Source of the DNA: Candidatus Polarisedimenticolaceae bacterium
Lineage (GTDB): Bacteria; Pseudomonadota; Gammaproteobacteria; Chromatiales; Chromatiaceae
Assembly (NCBI GenBank): GCA_021647945.1
Contig: JAKITT010000014.1
Span: 1-50,101 of the forward strand
Direction of reading: 5' to 3'
Length of the DNA stretch: 50,101 nucleotides
Shown here: positions 7,688 through 18,359 of the stretch, in pieces
Position numbering within the stretch: position 1 is the first letter of the stretch
Layout of the letters: every line of letters begins with the position of its first letter
Program-made: the position numbers and the translations under genes
Notes under the pieces: generated by a model
The model's database searches: none
What the model saw: the letters and a program-made list of their open reading frames with translations, nothing else
What the model was told of the DNA's origin: nothing

Positions 7688-9559
7688 CTAGCTAAAACGG
7701 AATTGATTCACTGTTTGTTGTAAGCGTAAGGCTAAACCCACGAGGTCACTCCCTGTCTCTTTTGTTTTATGAGCAGCATCTACCGCCTCGTTGGAAATTT
7801 GGGCGATACTGACCACGTTGTTCCCTATCTCCCCCGCCATTGCAGATTGCTCTTCAACGGCGTTGGCAATCTGGATATTCATATCGTTGATGGCAGTCAC
7901 TGCTGAGGTGATGGCATCCAGGGAGGTGCCCGCTGCTTCGGCCTCCTCTACACGTGCCTGAGCTTGATTGTGCCCAACCTCCATCGCTTTCGCTGCTGCC
8001 TGTGCCCCTGACTGCAGGCGATCAATAATATCCTGGATCTCCTGGGTTGACTCCTGACTGCGCTTGGCAAGAGAACGAACTTCATCGGCAACCACAGCAA
8101 AGCCTCGACCAGATTCACCGGCACGGGCAGCCTCAATAGCCGCATTCAGAGCCAGCAGATTGGTCTGCTCTGCAATGCTCTGAATGACCGTCAGTACGGT
8201 ACCGATATTCTCACTCTCCTTCTCTAGCTCATTGATGGCGCCAGCAGTCACACCAACCTCCTGAGCTAACTGCTGAATCCCCATGACGGTCTGGTTGACC
8301 ACGGTTCGCCCCTTGTTGGCCTCCTCATTGGCTATTTGAGATAGCCTGGCCGCTTCTGATGAGTGTCTGGCTACCTCCTGCACTGCGGTTGTCATCTCAT
8401 TCATTGAGGTGGAGACTTGCTCAGTCATGAACTGCTGATGTGATACTGATTTGCTTGTGGATTCCGTGGTGGTGGCGAGTTTATCGGTGGCATTGATGAC
8501 TTGTGTGGCTGCTTCCATCACCTGTTTTAGAACCTGCTCAAAGCTCTCCATCATCTGGTTGAAGTTTTCACCCATGGCAGAAAGTTCATCTTGGCCTTGT
8601 AGCTTAACGCGTAGACTAAGATCCTTGCTGATTTGAGTTTGACTCATCACATCAGCTAGCGTTTTGATACGACGACTAAGGCTCTGCTGCATTAAAAAGA
8701 CACTTGCGAGGGTGAGAATAATGGCCAGGATAGAGATGCCTGTGGCGGTGTTACTTAGCAAATTTTTACGCGTTTCAATGATGACATCGAGCGTCTCAAC
8801 CAACGTGGCAATGACCACTTCGGTCTTATGCACGGCTTCACGCATCTCACCCATGTGGCCATCCTTTGGTCCAAGTCCTCGCTTTTTGTTGGCTTTTACT
8901 AAGGCATGAAAATCCTGCTTATATAGATCCATATGTTTCATGATCAGCTGTTTATCATTGGCAGGAATAGCACTGGTTGCCATATGTGCTGAAAAAGTAG
9001 CCATATCCTGATCAAACTTACCTACATATTTAAGGTCACTACGCAGCATGAAATCCTTTTCCCGGCGGCGCAGCATTAGCATATCTGCCAGTAGACGATC
9101 CTCTTGCAGCCCTTTGATTGCCTTTTCAGCATCATGCACCGCTTTACGTAGTGCGCCGTAACGACCGTCCTTAGGGTTTAGCCCCATCTCTACCTGGAGT
9201 GCCAAGGTAGCTTGGAAGTAGCGGCCATACTCAGAGAGGTCAGTGTGGAGCGACTCTACTGCCGTGACATCCTGTCCAAGGTGTTTGAGTTGCTCAGCCA
9301 GGGAATCGACTTCACTGAGCAGTGCGCCAAGGTTTTTCTGATGTCTGTCAGCATATTTGAGATCATTTCGGGCCAAGAAATCTTTCTCATTGCGGCGTAG
9401 TGTAAGCATGCCGCGCTCAATTTCAGTGATCTTCAAGCGCACATGGTCTACAGCACTAATTTCATGCATGGCGTATTGCTGAAATAGCACCATAAAAATC
9501 ATGGCTATCGCAACCAAACCGCCTAATAGATAGAGTTTCATTTTGATGCTTAAAGACAT
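7688..9559 (-). CDS. Methyl-accepting chemotaxis protein with HBM-type sensor domain
   Basis: A 623-aa transmembrane chemoreceptor. TM1 is about residues 8-28. A periplasmic all-helical sensor (about 30-270) contains two LRRxEKDFLxRxDLKYxxK motifs (near 52 and 160), the mark of the helical bimodular (HBM) domain that binds small organic acids. TM2 is about 272-293 and HAMP about 295-350. A long MCP signalling hairpin follows, with the conserved tip [21 protein letters not shown]. There is no C-terminal CheR-tethering pentapeptide. The gene appears monocistronic. No chemotaxis genes are nearby, so it probably feeds a remote Che system. Confidence 0.9.
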   Translation of the reverse strand: MSLSIKMKLYLLGGLVAIAMIFMVLFQQYAMHEISAVDHVRLKITEIERGMLTLRRNEKDFLARNDLKYADRHQKNLGALLSEVDSLAEQLKHLGQDVTAVESLHTDLSEYGRYFQATLALQVEMGLNPKDGRYGALRKAVHDAEKAIKGLQEDRLLADMLMLRRREKDFMLRSDLKYVGKFDQDMATFSAHMATSAIPANDKQLIMKHMDLYKQDFHALVKANKKRGLGPKDGHMGEMREAVHKTEVVIATLVETLDVIIETRKNLLSNTATGISILAIILTLASVFLMQQSLSRRIKTLADVMSQTQISKDLSLRVKLQGQDELSAMGENFNQMMESFEQVLKQVMEAATQVINATDKLATTTESTSKSVSHQQFMTEQVSTSMNEMTTAVQEVARHSSEAARLSQIANEEANKGRTVVNQTVMGIQQLAQEVGVTAGAINELEKESENIGTVLTVIQSIAEQTNLLALNAAIEAARAGESGRGFAVVADEVRSLAKRSQESTQEIQDIIDRLQSGAQAAAKAMEVGHNQAQARVEEAEAAGTSLDAITSAVTAINDMNIQIANAVEEQSAMAGEIGNNVVSIAQISNEAVDAAHKTKETGSDLVGLALRLQQTVNQFRFS

Positions 9560-9808
9560 TTTTTAGTATCCCAGTAACAGAAATATATGGTGGCTTGGAA
9601 AGCATTGGTGCATTCATGGCCCAAAAGGTACTCCAGGCTATCGACAAATTTAGTATATTCTTAAATGTTAATGTTGCTGCTCTTTGATCGTTTTACCAAC
9701 GTCGTACTTTTGGGCGCCTTGCACCTTAATTTGCTTATGACACACCTTGCCTTGTGAGATGAAGCCAGTAAAATTCCATCAACATATTTCGCATGAGAAA
9801 CTTTAAAG

Positions 9809-10855
9809 ATGGATCAATCGAGCCAAGCAATCCCTGTCACCCCTGATAACGCCATTGTTTGGCACAACAACCGTCTCTACCTGTTGGATCAGCGTTATCT
9901 ACCGCATCAGACGGACTTTGTTGAACTCAACTCAGCCCAAGAGGTGGCCTACGCTATCCGCGATATGGTGGTGCGTGGTGCTCCGGCCATCGGTATAACA
10001 GCGGCGTTTGGTGTGGTATTGAGTGTCATGCAGGCTGGCGACCATTGGCGTGATAAAATTGATGCTGATATCAAGACGCTCGCCGCTTCACGACCAACAG
10101 CCGTCAATCTCTTCTGGGCACTGTCACGGATGAGAAACAAAATTGCTAGCTTTGAGGGTGACCACATCATCAAAATGTTGCTGGATGAGGCGAAGGCGAT
10201 CCATCAGGAAGATATTGATGCTAACCATAAGATGGGGGCGTTAGGTTCAGCATTGGTGGAGGGGAAGACGCGAGTTATTACCCACTGCAATGCAGGTGCA
10301 TTGGCAACAGGGGGATATGGCACGGCACTTGGCGTGATTCGTAGCCTGCATGCCAATGGTAAATTGGCACAGGTCTATGCTGATGAGACGCGTCCTTGGT
10401 TGCAGGGCTCTCGCCTCACCGCATGGGAACTGCTGCAAGATGATATTCCGGTATCACTCTTGGCCGATGGTGCAGCGGCCAGCTTGATGAGTGGTGGTGA
10501 TATTGGCTGGGTCATCGTCGGCTCTGATCGTATTGCCGCTAATGGTGATGTGGCCAATAAGATCGGCACCTACTCTCTTGCTGTAGCGGCCAAGTACCAC
10601 GGTGTAAAGGTGATGGTGGTGGCGCCGACCTCGACGATCGATATGGAGATCAGTTGCGGTAAGGATATTCCGATTGAGGTGCGCGAGAGTGACGAGCTGC
10701 TCTACTGCGGTGGTAAGCGTATCGGTGCCAGTGGTGCATCGGTCTGGAACCCCGTCTTTGATGTCACCCCTGCCGCGTTAGTTGACGCGATTGTCACCGA
10801 ACGGGGCGTTGTTTTATCACCCAATAGCGAAAAATTGGCGCAATTGATGGCTTAA
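9809..10855 (+). CDS. mtnA: Methylthioribose-1-phosphate isomerase
   Basis: A 348-aa protein matching MtnA (eIF2B-like fold), which converts 5-methylthioribose-1-phosphate to methylthioribulose-1-phosphate in methionine salvage. Visible motifs are [18 protein letters not shown] near 51-68, [18 protein letters not shown] with the catalytic Cys near 156, [16 protein letters not shown] and [18 protein letters not shown] with the catalytic Asp. ATG at 9809 has only a weak AAAG upstream. The 249-bp gap before it holds no gene, and I see no SAM riboswitch. A terminator follows. It probably works with mtaD nearby. Confidence 0.93.
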   Translation: MDQSSQAIPVTPDNAIVWHNNRLYLLDQRYLPHQTDFVELNSAQEVAYAIRDMVVRGAPAIGITAAFGVVLSVMQAGDHWRDKIDADIKTLAASRPTAVNLFWALSRMRNKIASFEGDHIIKMLLDEAKAIHQEDIDANHKMGALGSALVEGKTRVITHCNAGALATGGYGTALGVIRSLHANGKLAQVYADETRPWLQGSRLTAWELLQDDIPVSLLADGAAASLMSGGDIGWVIVGSDRIAANGDVANKIGTYSLAVAAKYHGVKVMVVAPTSTIDMEISCGKDIPIEVRESDELLYCGGKRIGASGASVWNPVFDVTPAALVDAIVTERGVVLSPNSEKLAQLMA

Positions 10856-10886
10856 TCACCCAGTATGACTATCATTGATTTCTCTC

Positions 10887-10920
10887 AGGCCGCCTGAAAG
10901 TCGATTTAAGCGGCTTTTTT
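10887..10920 (+). terminator. Rho-independent terminator after mtnA
   Basis: AGGCCGC (10887-10893) pairs with GCGGCTT (10910-10916), followed by a run of T to about 10920. It separates mtnA from gyrA. Confidence 0.75.
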
Positions 10921-10921
10921 A

Positions 10922-10952
10922 TTGCGAAAGTAGGTGAATGGCGTGATATACT
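10922..10952 (+). promoter_or_regulatory. Possible gyrA promoter
   Basis: TTGCGA (10922-10927), a 17-base spacer and GATATA (10945-10950, overlapping TATACT) lie directly after the mtnA terminator and about 40 bp before the gyrA start. Plausible by position; the boxes are imperfect. Confidence 0.35.
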
Positions 10953-10993
10953 TTTTTCTTTCCTAAACGCCTAAAAGACAATCAAGGATCTGC

Positions 10994-13606
10994 ATGACCC
11001 AGACCCAGTTCGCAAAAGAAGTCCTGCCCATTAATCTAGAAGATGAGATGCAGCAGTCCTATCTCGATTATGCGATGAGCGTAATCGTTGGACGTGCGCT
11101 TCCCGATGTCAGGGATGGTCTGAAGCCGGTTCACCGTCGCGTACTCTATGCGATGAGTGTACTGGGCAATGATTGGAACAAACCTTATAAGAAGTCAGCC
11201 CGTATCGTCGGTGACGTTATCGGTAAGTACCACCCACATGGTGATACTGCGGTCTATGACACCCTCGTTCGTATGGCGCAAGACTTCTCCATGCGCTACA
11301 TGCTGGTCGATGGCCAAGGTAACTTTGGCTCAGTCGATGGCGATGCGCCCGCCGCCATGCGTTACACCGAAATCCGCATGGCTAAGATGGCCCACTCCAT
11401 GCTGGACGATCTCGACAAAGATACCGTCGATTTCACCGTCAACTACGATGAGAGTGAGCATGAACCATCGGTTATGCCGACTCGTATTCCCAATCTGCTG
11501 ATTAATGGTTCATCCGGTATCGCTGTTGGTATGGCGACCAACATTCCACCACACAACCTGACTGAAGTGGTTAATGGTGCTCTTGCGCTGATTGATGATC
11601 CATCCATCACCATTGATGGTTTGATGGCCTATATTCCCGGACCAGATTTTCCAACAGCCGCCATGATCAACGGTGCCAGTGGCATCAGAGATGCCTACAT
11701 GACGGGCCGTGGCAAAATACAGATGCGCGCTCGGGCAGAGATTGAGACCAATGAGAGCACCGGCCGCCAACGCATCATCGTGCATGAGCTGCCTTATCAG
11801 GTGAACAAGGCTCGCATGTTGGAGAAGATCGCCGAGCTGGTTAAAGATAAAAAGCTAGAAGGGATCAGCGAGCTGCGTGATGAGTCTGATAAAGACGGCA
11901 TGCGCGTTGTAATTGAGCTAAAACGTGCCGAAGTGGCTGAGGTTGTACTTAATAACCTCTATCAGCAGACCCAAATGCAGACCGTTTTTGGTATCAACAC
12001 CGTCGCACTGGTTGATGGCCGCCCACGCCTGCTCAATCTAAAACAGCTTCTTGAGTACTTTCTGCGTCATCGCCGAGATGTCGTAACACGCCGCACCCTG
12101 TTTGAGCTGCGCAAAGCGCGCAACCGCGCCCATGTGTTAGAAGGGTTGGCTGTCGCACTGGCCAATATCGACGAAGTGATCGAGATGATCAAGGCCGCTC
12201 CAAGCCCCGCTGATGCGAAGCAACAGCTGCTAGCAAAAGCGTGGAAATCGGGTGCTGTTGAAGCGATGCTTGAGCGTGCTGGTGCAACCGATACCAAACC
12301 AGAAGAGCTGGGTGCTGAGTTTGGCCTGGCGGATGATGGTTACCACCTAACAGAGACCCAAGCACAAGCCATTCTTGATCTGCGTCTGCATCGCCTCACC
12401 GGTCTTGAGCAGAACAAAATCATCAAAGAGTTTGAAGTGCTGCTAGTCACCATTGCAGAGCTGCTGGCTATTCTCTCTAGCGCCGACCACCTGATGAAAG
12501 TGATTCGTGAAGAGCTATGTGAAATCAGAGAGCAGTATGGTGATGAACGTCGCACTGAAATTCTACAAAATCGCCTCGATCTGACCCTTGAAGACCTGAT
12601 CACCGAGGAGGATGTAGTCGTCACCCTGTCACACATCGGTTACGCCAAATCACAGCCGATTGATGTCTACCAAGCGCAGAAGCGTGGTGGGCGCGGTAAA
12701 TCTGCGACGGCGACCAAAGATGAAGATTTCATCGACACCCTCTTTGTCGCCAGTACCCACGACACCATTCTATGCTTCTCAAGCACAGGTAAAGTCTACT
12801 GGCTGAAGGTCTATGAACTCCCCTCAGCGGGTCGCGCCTCACGCGGTAAACCGATGGTCAATCTACTGCCGCTGGAGAAAGATGAGCGCATCAACGCCGT
12901 CTTACCGATTCGTGAATACAGTGATGAGCAATTTATCTTCATGGCCACCTCATCAGGCACCGTTAAGAAGACCCCACTGACTGATTTTTCACGCCCCCGT
13001 GCAAATGGCATTATCGCCGTTGATCTGCGTGATGAAGATCGTCTGGTAGGTGTCGCACTCACCGACGGCAGCCAAGATGTGATGCTTTTCAGCAGCATCG
13101 GTAAAGCGGTACGTTTTAATGAGAGTAATGTCCGGGCGATGGGCCGCACCGCCTGCGGTGTACGTGGTATCCGCTTGGATGAGGGGCAGCATGTCATCTC
13201 CCTGATCATCGCCGAGAGTGAGAGCAGCTGTATCCTGACCGTTAGCGAGAATGGCTTCGGTAAACGCACCAAGATTGACCAATTCCCCACCAAAGGGCGT
13301 GGTGGTGTTGGTGTCATTTCTATTCAGACCTCCGAACGTAATGGCAGTGTGGTTGGCGCAGTACAGGTGGAGGAGGGTGATGAGGTGATGCTGATTACCA
13401 ATGGTGGAACCTTGGTACGCACCCCAGTAAAAGATGTCTCAGTGATGAGCCGTAATACTCAGGGTGTCACCATGATCCGATTGACCAAAAAAGAGAAGCT
13501 GATCGGTATTGAGAAGATTGAAAATCTCGACTCAGATGAAGATGATGACGAGGCGTATCAAGAGGGAGAAGAGCAGCAGGAGATTGGATCAGAAGAGGCT
13601 GAGTAG
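10994..13606 (+). CDS. gyrA: DNA gyrase subunit A
   Basis: An 870-aa GyrA, close to the usual ~875. The winged-helix breakage domain has the quinolone region [23 protein letters not shown] and the catalytic Tyr in [10 protein letters not shown] (about 122). The position equivalent to E. coli Ser83 is Thr, as is natural in several gammaproteobacteria. The C-terminal beta-pinwheel contains the GyrA box variant QKRGGRG, and the tail is acidic ([14 protein letters not shown]). ATG at 10994 follows AAGGATCTGC. It forms the A2B2 gyrase with GyrB, encoded elsewhere. It heads the conserved gyrA-serC-...-aroA block. Confidence 0.97.
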   Translation: MTQTQFAKEVLPINLEDEMQQSYLDYAMSVIVGRALPDVRDGLKPVHRRVLYAMSVLGNDWNKPYKKSARIVGDVIGKYHPHGDTAVYDTLVRMAQDFSMRYMLVDGQGNFGSVDGDAPAAMRYTEIRMAKMAHSMLDDLDKDTVDFTVNYDESEHEPSVMPTRIPNLLINGSSGIAVGMATNIPPHNLTEVVNGALALIDDPSITIDGLMAYIPGPDFPTAAMINGASGIRDAYMTGRGKIQMRARAEIETNESTGRQRIIVHELPYQVNKARMLEKIAELVKDKKLEGISELRDESDKDGMRVVIELKRAEVAEVVLNNLYQQTQMQTVFGINTVALVDGRPRLLNLKQLLEYFLRHRRDVVTRRTLFELRKARNRAHVLEGLAVALANIDEVIEMIKAAPSPADAKQQLLAKAWKSGAVEAMLERAGATDTKPEELGAEFGLADDGYHLTETQAQAILDLRLHRLTGLEQNKIIKEFEVLLVTIAELLAILSSADHLMKVIREELCEIREQYGDERRTEILQNRLDLTLEDLITEEDVVVTLSHIGYAKSQPIDVYQAQKRGGRGKSATATKDEDFIDTLFVASTHDTILCFSSTGKVYWLKVYELPSAGRASRGKPMVNLLPLEKDERINAVLPIREYSDEQFIFMATSSGTVKKTPLTDFSRPRANGIIAVDLRDEDRLVGVALTDGSQDVMLFSSIGKAVRFNESNVRAMGRTACGVRGIRLDEGQHVISLIIAESESSCILTVSENGFGKRTKIDQFPTKGRGGVGVISIQTSERNGSVVGAVQVEEGDEVMLITNGGTLVRTPVKDVSVMSRNTQGVTMIRLTKKEKLIGIEKIENLDSDEDDDEAYQEGEEQQEIGSEEAE

Positions 13607-13627
13607 TACTCCTCACTGATTCCTCGC

Positions 13628-13716
13628 TGTAGGGTGGGATTCATCCCACCAGCAGAGGTAGGTTAAAACGCGTTGTTCTGTTCTGGCACCGCAAGCGGGA
13701 TAAACCCCACCCTACA
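13628..13716. repeat. REP-like palindromic element A
   Basis: TGTAGGGTGGG (13628-13638) is the exact reverse complement of 13706-13716 (CCCACCCTACA), with an inner GGTGGGATTCATCCCACC palindrome. Related elements occur at 14862-14940 and 19221-19287, making a family of intergenic repeats that may act in mRNA stability or termination. Confidence 0.7.
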
Positions 13717-13768
13717 TCTGAATGATTACAAACTTATTTCTAATAAAACAACAGGCTAGGTACTTAAT

Positions 13769-14851
13769 ATGTCAAGAGTGTTTAACTTTAGCGCAGGGCC
13801 GGGAGCACTGTCGGAAGAGGTCTTACAGCAGGCCAAAGACGAGTTGCTTGATTGGCAGGGCAGTGGCATGTCCGTCATGGAGATGAGCCACCGCGGCAAA
13901 GAGTTTATCTCCATTGCCGAGACTGCTGAGGCTGATCTACGTGAGCTGATGGCAGTTCCTGACAACTATAAAGTACTCTTCCTACAAGGTGGTGCCTCTA
14001 GTCAATTTGCTGCGATTCCGCTCAATTTTGCCACGGATAAACGCGCCACTGACTATATTAATACCGGTTCTTGGTCAAAGAAGGCGATTGCTGAAGCAAA
14101 ACGTTTTAGCGATGTCAGCATTGCGGCCACCACTGAAGAGATCAAATTCACCGGCACCCCAGCGCAAGGTGATCTCAATCTAAATGCAGATGCTGCATAT
14201 GTCCACTACACACCCAACGAGACCATCGAGGGTGTTGCATTCCCCTATCTGCCTGAGACGGGCGATGTTCCCCTGATTGCTGATATGTCATCAACCATCC
14301 TCTCAGGGCCGATTGATGTCTCCAAATACGGCATGATCTACGCTGGGGCACAGAAGAATATCGGCCCAGCAGGTCTCACCGTTGCCATCATCCGTGACGA
14401 TCTAATCGGTGAGTTACAGGCTGGCACCCCCACCATGTTCAACTATGCAACGATGGCCAAAGCGGGATCTATGTACAACACACCCGCCACCTACGGCTGG
14501 TATCTGGCGGGTCTCACCTTCCAGTGGCTGAAACGTCAGGGCGGTCTTACTGCCATTGCTGAGATCAATCAGCGCAAAGCCAAGGCACTCTACGATGCGA
14601 TTGATGCGTCTGACTTCTACGCCAACCCTGTCTCCATTGAGAGCCGTTCTATCATGAATGTGCCTTTCACACTGGCCGATGCCGAGTTAGATGCCGCCTT
14701 CTTAGCGGGTGCTAAAGAGGCCGGTCTGGTGACGCTTAAAGGCCACCGTTCAGTTGGTGGTATGCGTGCAAGTATCTACAACGCCATGCCTGAAGCGGGC
14801 GTCAAAGCGCTGATCGACTTCATGGCTGAGTTTGAACGTAAAAACGGCTAA
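13769..14851 (+). CDS. serC: Phosphoserine aminotransferase
   Basis: A 360-aa class V PLP aminotransferase. It begins SRVFNFSAGPGALSEEVL, contains LFLQGGASSQFAAIP, and has the PLP lysine in YAGAQKNIGPAGLT (about residue 197). It converts 3-phosphohydroxypyruvate to phosphoserine and also serves pyridoxal phosphate synthesis. ATG at 13769 follows an AGG about 9 bases upstream. serA, the preceding step of the pathway, comes next, separated by a REP-like element. Confidence 0.97.
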   Translation: MSRVFNFSAGPGALSEEVLQQAKDELLDWQGSGMSVMEMSHRGKEFISIAETAEADLRELMAVPDNYKVLFLQGGASSQFAAIPLNFATDKRATDYINTGSWSKKAIAEAKRFSDVSIAATTEEIKFTGTPAQGDLNLNADAAYVHYTPNETIEGVAFPYLPETGDVPLIADMSSTILSGPIDVSKYGMIYAGAQKNIGPAGLTVAIIRDDLIGELQAGTPTMFNYATMAKAGSMYNTPATYGWYLAGLTFQWLKRQGGLTAIAEINQRKAKALYDAIDASDFYANPVSIESRSIMNVPFTLADAELDAAFLAGAKEAGLVTLKGHRSVGGMRASIYNAMPEAGVKALIDFMAEFERKNG

Positions 14852-14861
14852 ATTGAATGCC

Positions 14862-14940
14862 GTAGGGTGGGCATCTTGGTTGGTGCCCACCATGCTCGAC
14901 ACCCGACAATCGGTGGGTACAAAAAACCGTCCCACCCTCG
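14862..14940. repeat. REP-like palindromic element B
   Basis: GTAGGGTGGG (14862-14871) is matched by CCCACCCT at 14931-14938, with inner GGTGCCCACC and GGTGGGTAC arms. It is a more decayed relative of the elements at 13628 and 19221. Confidence 0.6.
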
Positions 14941-14960
14941 AATTATAAAGAGTGGACGAT

Positions 14961-16136
14961 ATGCATAAGATTCTGACCCTGAACAACATCTCCGTCGCTG
15001 GCCTGGATCGGCTACCGAGAGGCAATTACGAAGTCGCTTCTGAGATCACGCACCCCGATGCCATTTTGGTCCGCTCTTTCCAAATGCACGATATGGAGAT
15101 CCCTGAGACGCTGCTTGCTATTGGCCGTGCAGGCGCGGGAGTCAACAACATCCCGGTTGATGAGATGACTCGCCGTGGAATCCCCGTCTTCAATGCCCCC
15201 GGTGCCAACGCCAACGCCGTTAAGGAGCTGGTGATTGCAGGAACCCTGATGGCAGCACGTAACATCGGTCCCGCCTGGAACTACGCCAGCAATCTTGAGG
15301 GCGACGATGCCACCATCGGCAAAGATGTTGAAAAGGGTAAAAAGAATTTTGTTGGTTTTGAGCTTCCTGGTCGCACCATGGGGGTTATTGGTCTTGGTGC
15401 CATTGGCGTCAAGGTAGCCAATGCTGCCCATGCACTCGGCATGAATGTGATCGGTTTTGATCCGGCCATCACGGTACAGGCCGCTTGGCAGCTCTCGTCT
15501 GATGTTGAGCAGGCGGTGAGTGTTGATGACCTGCTATCACGCGTTGATTTTGTCACCTTTCATGTGCCGCTGATTGATGCCACACGCAATTTGATCAATG
15601 CCGACCGTATTCAATCAATGAAGAAAAATGCGGTTATTCTCAACTTTTCGCGTGCAGGCATTGTTAATGATGAGGCGGTAGTCGAGGCGTTGGATAGCGG
15701 ACATCTCTATACCTATGTCTGTGATTTTCCAACCAACCTCCTGAAGAATCATCCACGTTGTCTCACCTTGCCGCACCTCGGTGCATCTACTAAAGAGGCA
15801 GAGGATAACTGTGCCATCATGGTGGCAGATCAGGTACGTGACTATCTGGAGAATGGCCATATCACCAATGCGGTCAACTTCCCGAAGATCAAGTTGCCTC
15901 GTACTGAGGGGTTCCGCATCGCCATCATCAACGCCAATGTGCCCAATATGGTCGGCCAAATCTCTACCGATCTGGCCGAAGCAGGGCTCAATATTATCGA
16001 CCTATTAAACAAATCGCATAACGAAGTTGCCTGCACCCTTCTGGATGTTGACGGAGAGCCGAGTGAGGCATTAATTGATCATATGAAGTCGATTGAAGGC
16101 GTACTCTCTGTACGCTGTCTTGGTTATGCAAAGTAA
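14961..16136 (+). CDS. serA: D-3-phosphoglycerate dehydrogenase
   Basis: A 391-aa 2-hydroxyacid dehydrogenase with a C-terminal ACT domain (about 318-390), catalysing the first step of serine synthesis. The Rossmann motif is GVIGLGAIGVKVANAA (about 138-153). NFSRAGIVNDEAV and the catalytic HLGASTKEAEDN are present. ATG 14961 is preferred over GTG 14952 because the GAG-containing ribosome site lies at the right distance only for the ATG. At ~390 aa it is the shorter SerA type lacking the intervening ASB domain. Serine feedback through the ACT domain is likely but inferred. Confidence 0.93.
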   Translation: MHKILTLNNISVAGLDRLPRGNYEVASEITHPDAILVRSFQMHDMEIPETLLAIGRAGAGVNNIPVDEMTRRGIPVFNAPGANANAVKELVIAGTLMAARNIGPAWNYASNLEGDDATIGKDVEKGKKNFVGFELPGRTMGVIGLGAIGVKVANAAHALGMNVIGFDPAITVQAAWQLSSDVEQAVSVDDLLSRVDFVTFHVPLIDATRNLINADRIQSMKKNAVILNFSRAGIVNDEAVVEALDSGHLYTYVCDFPTNLLKNHPRCLTLPHLGASTKEAEDNCAIMVADQVRDYLENGHITNAVNFPKIKLPRTEGFRIAIINANVPNMVGQISTDLAEAGLNIIDLLNKSHNEVACTLLDVDGEPSEALIDHMKSIEGVLSVRCLGYAK

Positions 16137-16154
16137 AAGAGAAGAGTTCTATCT

Positions 16155-17240
16155 ATGAGTGATGAGGCTGCACTAAAAGCAACAAGAGAACGTATTGATC
16201 AGCTGGATCGTGATATCCAGCAATTGATCAATCAGCGTGCTGAAGCGGCCCAAGAGGTGGCCCGAATTAAGCTAAAAAGTGATCCTCACGCCGTCTTCTA
16301 TCGTCCTGAACGTGAAGCCAGTGTGCTCCGTGAGGTCAAGGCGCGCAATGAGGGGCCGATCAGTGATGAAGAGATGGCCCGACTTTTTCGCGAGATCATG
16401 TCCTGCTGTCTGGCGCTTGAACAACCGCTAAAGATCGCCTTTCTCGGCCCAGATGGCACCTTCACTCAAACCGCCGCATTGAAGCATTTTGGCCACTCCG
16501 TATCAACGCTCTCTGTCGGTTCAATCCCCGATATCTTTGCTGAGGTGGAGTCCGGTGCATGCCACTATGGCGTGGTGCCGGTGGAGAACTCGACTGAAGG
16601 GGTGGTCAGCCACACCCTCGACACCTTCATGAAATCACCACTGAAGATCTGTGGTGAAGTGACGCTGCGTATCAATCAACACCTGTTGAGCAACGCAGAA
16701 TCACTTGATGAGATCAAAACTATCTACTCACATCAACAGTCACTGGCCCAGTGTCGTGGGTGGCTCGACCGCCATCTACCAAATGCTGAGCGTATTGCCG
16801 TGGGCAGTAATGCTGAAGCGGCACGACGCGCCGCTGAAGAGCAGGGCACCGCAGCCATTGCAGGCGAGACCGCTGCTGAGATCTACAAGCTGACTAAGTT
16901 AGCGATCAATATTGAAGATGAACCGGGCAACACCACCCGTTTTATGGTGATTGGTAAAAACGATGTCGGCCCCAGTGGCCATGATAAAACCTCACTGCTG
17001 CTCTCATCCAAAAATGAGTCGGGTGGCCTGCATGCACTACTGGCGCCTCTGGCCATTAACGGTATCAGTATGACCCGCATTGAGTCCCGCCCATCACGGC
17101 AGGGTATCTGGGAATATGTCTTCTTTATCGATATAAACGGTCATCGTGATGATGAAAAAGTGGCTGCAGCATTGAGTGATCTTGACAATAAAGCAAGTCT
17201 TTTCAAGGTATTAGGGTCATATCCTCGAGCGGTTATTTAG
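16155..17240 (+). CDS. pheA: Bifunctional chorismate mutase/prephenate dehydratase
   Basis: A 361-aa P-protein. An AroQ-type chorismate mutase occupies about 1-90 (ATRERIDQLDRDIQQLINQRAE). A prephenate dehydratase occupies about 93-272 (IAFLGPDGTFTQTAALKHFG, VVPVENSTEGVV with the catalytic Thr, NTTRFMVIG). An ACT domain follows at about 282-355 with GLHALLAPLAINGISMTRIESRP, the phenylalanine-binding motif. It makes phenylpyruvate from chorismate. It lies 18 bp after serA and 6 bp before hisC, in one operon. Confidence 0.96.
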   Translation: MSDEAALKATRERIDQLDRDIQQLINQRAEAAQEVARIKLKSDPHAVFYRPEREASVLREVKARNEGPISDEEMARLFREIMSCCLALEQPLKIAFLGPDGTFTQTAALKHFGHSVSTLSVGSIPDIFAEVESGACHYGVVPVENSTEGVVSHTLDTFMKSPLKICGEVTLRINQHLLSNAESLDEIKTIYSHQQSLAQCRGWLDRHLPNAERIAVGSNAEAARRAAEEQGTAAIAGETAAEIYKLTKLAINIEDEPGNTTRFMVIGKNDVGPSGHDKTSLLLSSKNESGGLHALLAPLAINGISMTRIESRPSRQGIWEYVFFIDINGHRDDEKVAAALSDLDNKASLFKVLGSYPRAVI

Positions 17241-17246
17241 ATCGAT

Positions 17247-18359
17247 ATGGACGAAAACTGCAACTCTTTTATACCATTGGCTGCGCCCGGTATTAATAAG
17301 TTATTACCCTATGTTCCGGGCAGACCCGTCTCTGAATTAGAGCGCGAGTTGGGTATTTGTAACTCGGTAAAGCTCGCCTCAAATGAGAACCCACTCGGTT
17401 GCAGTGAGCGGGTGATCGCTGCACTACAGAAGCAGCTGAACGATGTGGCTCGCTACCCTGATGGGAGCGGCTTTGCACTGCGAAATGCCTTGGCGGAGAG
17501 ACATGGCCTCGATCCAGTCACCATTACCCTGGGCAATGGTTCCAATGATGTGCTGGATATGGTGGCCCGTGTTTTTCTGACACCGGACGTTGAGTCACTC
17601 CTATCTCAACACGCCTTTGCGATCTACGCCATCTCTAGTCAGGCTGTTGGTGCAACGTTGAAGATTGCACCTGCGACCGATTACGGTCACGATTTAGAGG
17701 CGATGGCAGCGCTGGTTTCAGATAAAACCCGCGTCATCTGGATAGCCAATCCCAACAACCCAACAGGCACTTGGCTCAAGGCCGCCGAGTTAAAGGCCTT
17801 TATTGCCCAACTACCAAAAACCACCATTGTGGTCGTCGATGAGGCTTACATCGAATATGTCGATGAGGCAGATTACCCCGATACGTCAATGTGGCTGAGT
17901 GAATTTAAAAATCTGATCGTCACCCGCACCTTCTCCAAAGCTTATGGTCTGGCCAGTCTACGTATAGGGTACGCACTCTCCGATCCCGCCATTGCTGAAC
18001 TGCTTAATCGCGTGCGCCAACCATTTAACGTCAACTCAATGGCGCTTGCCGCTGCTGAGGCTGCGCTGCAAGACCAAGTCTTCATTGGTCGTGCAGCAAC
18101 CACCAACCGTATCGGTATGCAGCAGCTCTGTGACGGCTTTCACTCAATGGGGCTGGATTGGATCCCTTCGATCGGTAATTTTGTCTGTGTCGACGTGGCA
18201 CAAGAAGCGGGAGTGATTGACAGGGCACTGCTGCAAGAGGGGTGTATCACACGGCCCGTTGCCAATTACGGGCTACCAAATCATCTTCGCATCTCAGTGG
18301 GTCTAGAGGCTGAAAACCAACGTCTTCTCAACGCCCTAAAAAAGGTTCTCAAACGATGA
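17247..18359 (+). CDS. hisC: Histidinol-phosphate/aromatic aminotransferase
   Basis: A 370-aa class I/II PLP aminotransferase of the HisC family. It has LASNENPLGCSERV, the PLP-contact motif NPNNPTGTW, DEAYIEY and the PLP lysine in TRTFSKAYGLASLRIGYAL (about residue 231). Located between pheA and tyrA, it probably serves as an aromatic (phenylpyruvate/hydroxyphenylpyruvate) aminotransferase as well as, or instead of, acting in histidine synthesis. It overlaps tyrA by 4 bp (ATGA). Confidence 0.92.
   Translation: MDENCNSFIPLAAPGINKLLPYVPGRPVSELERELGICNSVKLASNENPLGCSERVIAALQKQLNDVARYPDGSGFALRNALAERHGLDPVTITLGNGSNDVLDMVARVFLTPDVESLLSQHAFAIYAISSQAVGATLKIAPATDYGHDLEAMAALVSDKTRVIWIANPNNPTGTWLKAAELKAFIAQLPKTTIVVVDEAYIEYVDEADYPDTSMWLSEFKNLIVTRTFSKAYGLASLRIGYALSDPAIAELLNRVRQPFNVNSMALAAAEAALQDQVFIGRAATTNRIGMQQLCDGFHSMGLDWIPSIGNFVCVDVAQEAGVIDRALLQEGCITRPVANYGLPNHLRISVGLEAENQRLLNALKKVLKR

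Noticed and set aside
9560-9808. SAM-type riboswitch ahead of mtnA
   Set aside because: None of the conserved SAM riboswitch stems or core sequences could be found in the 249-bp gap.
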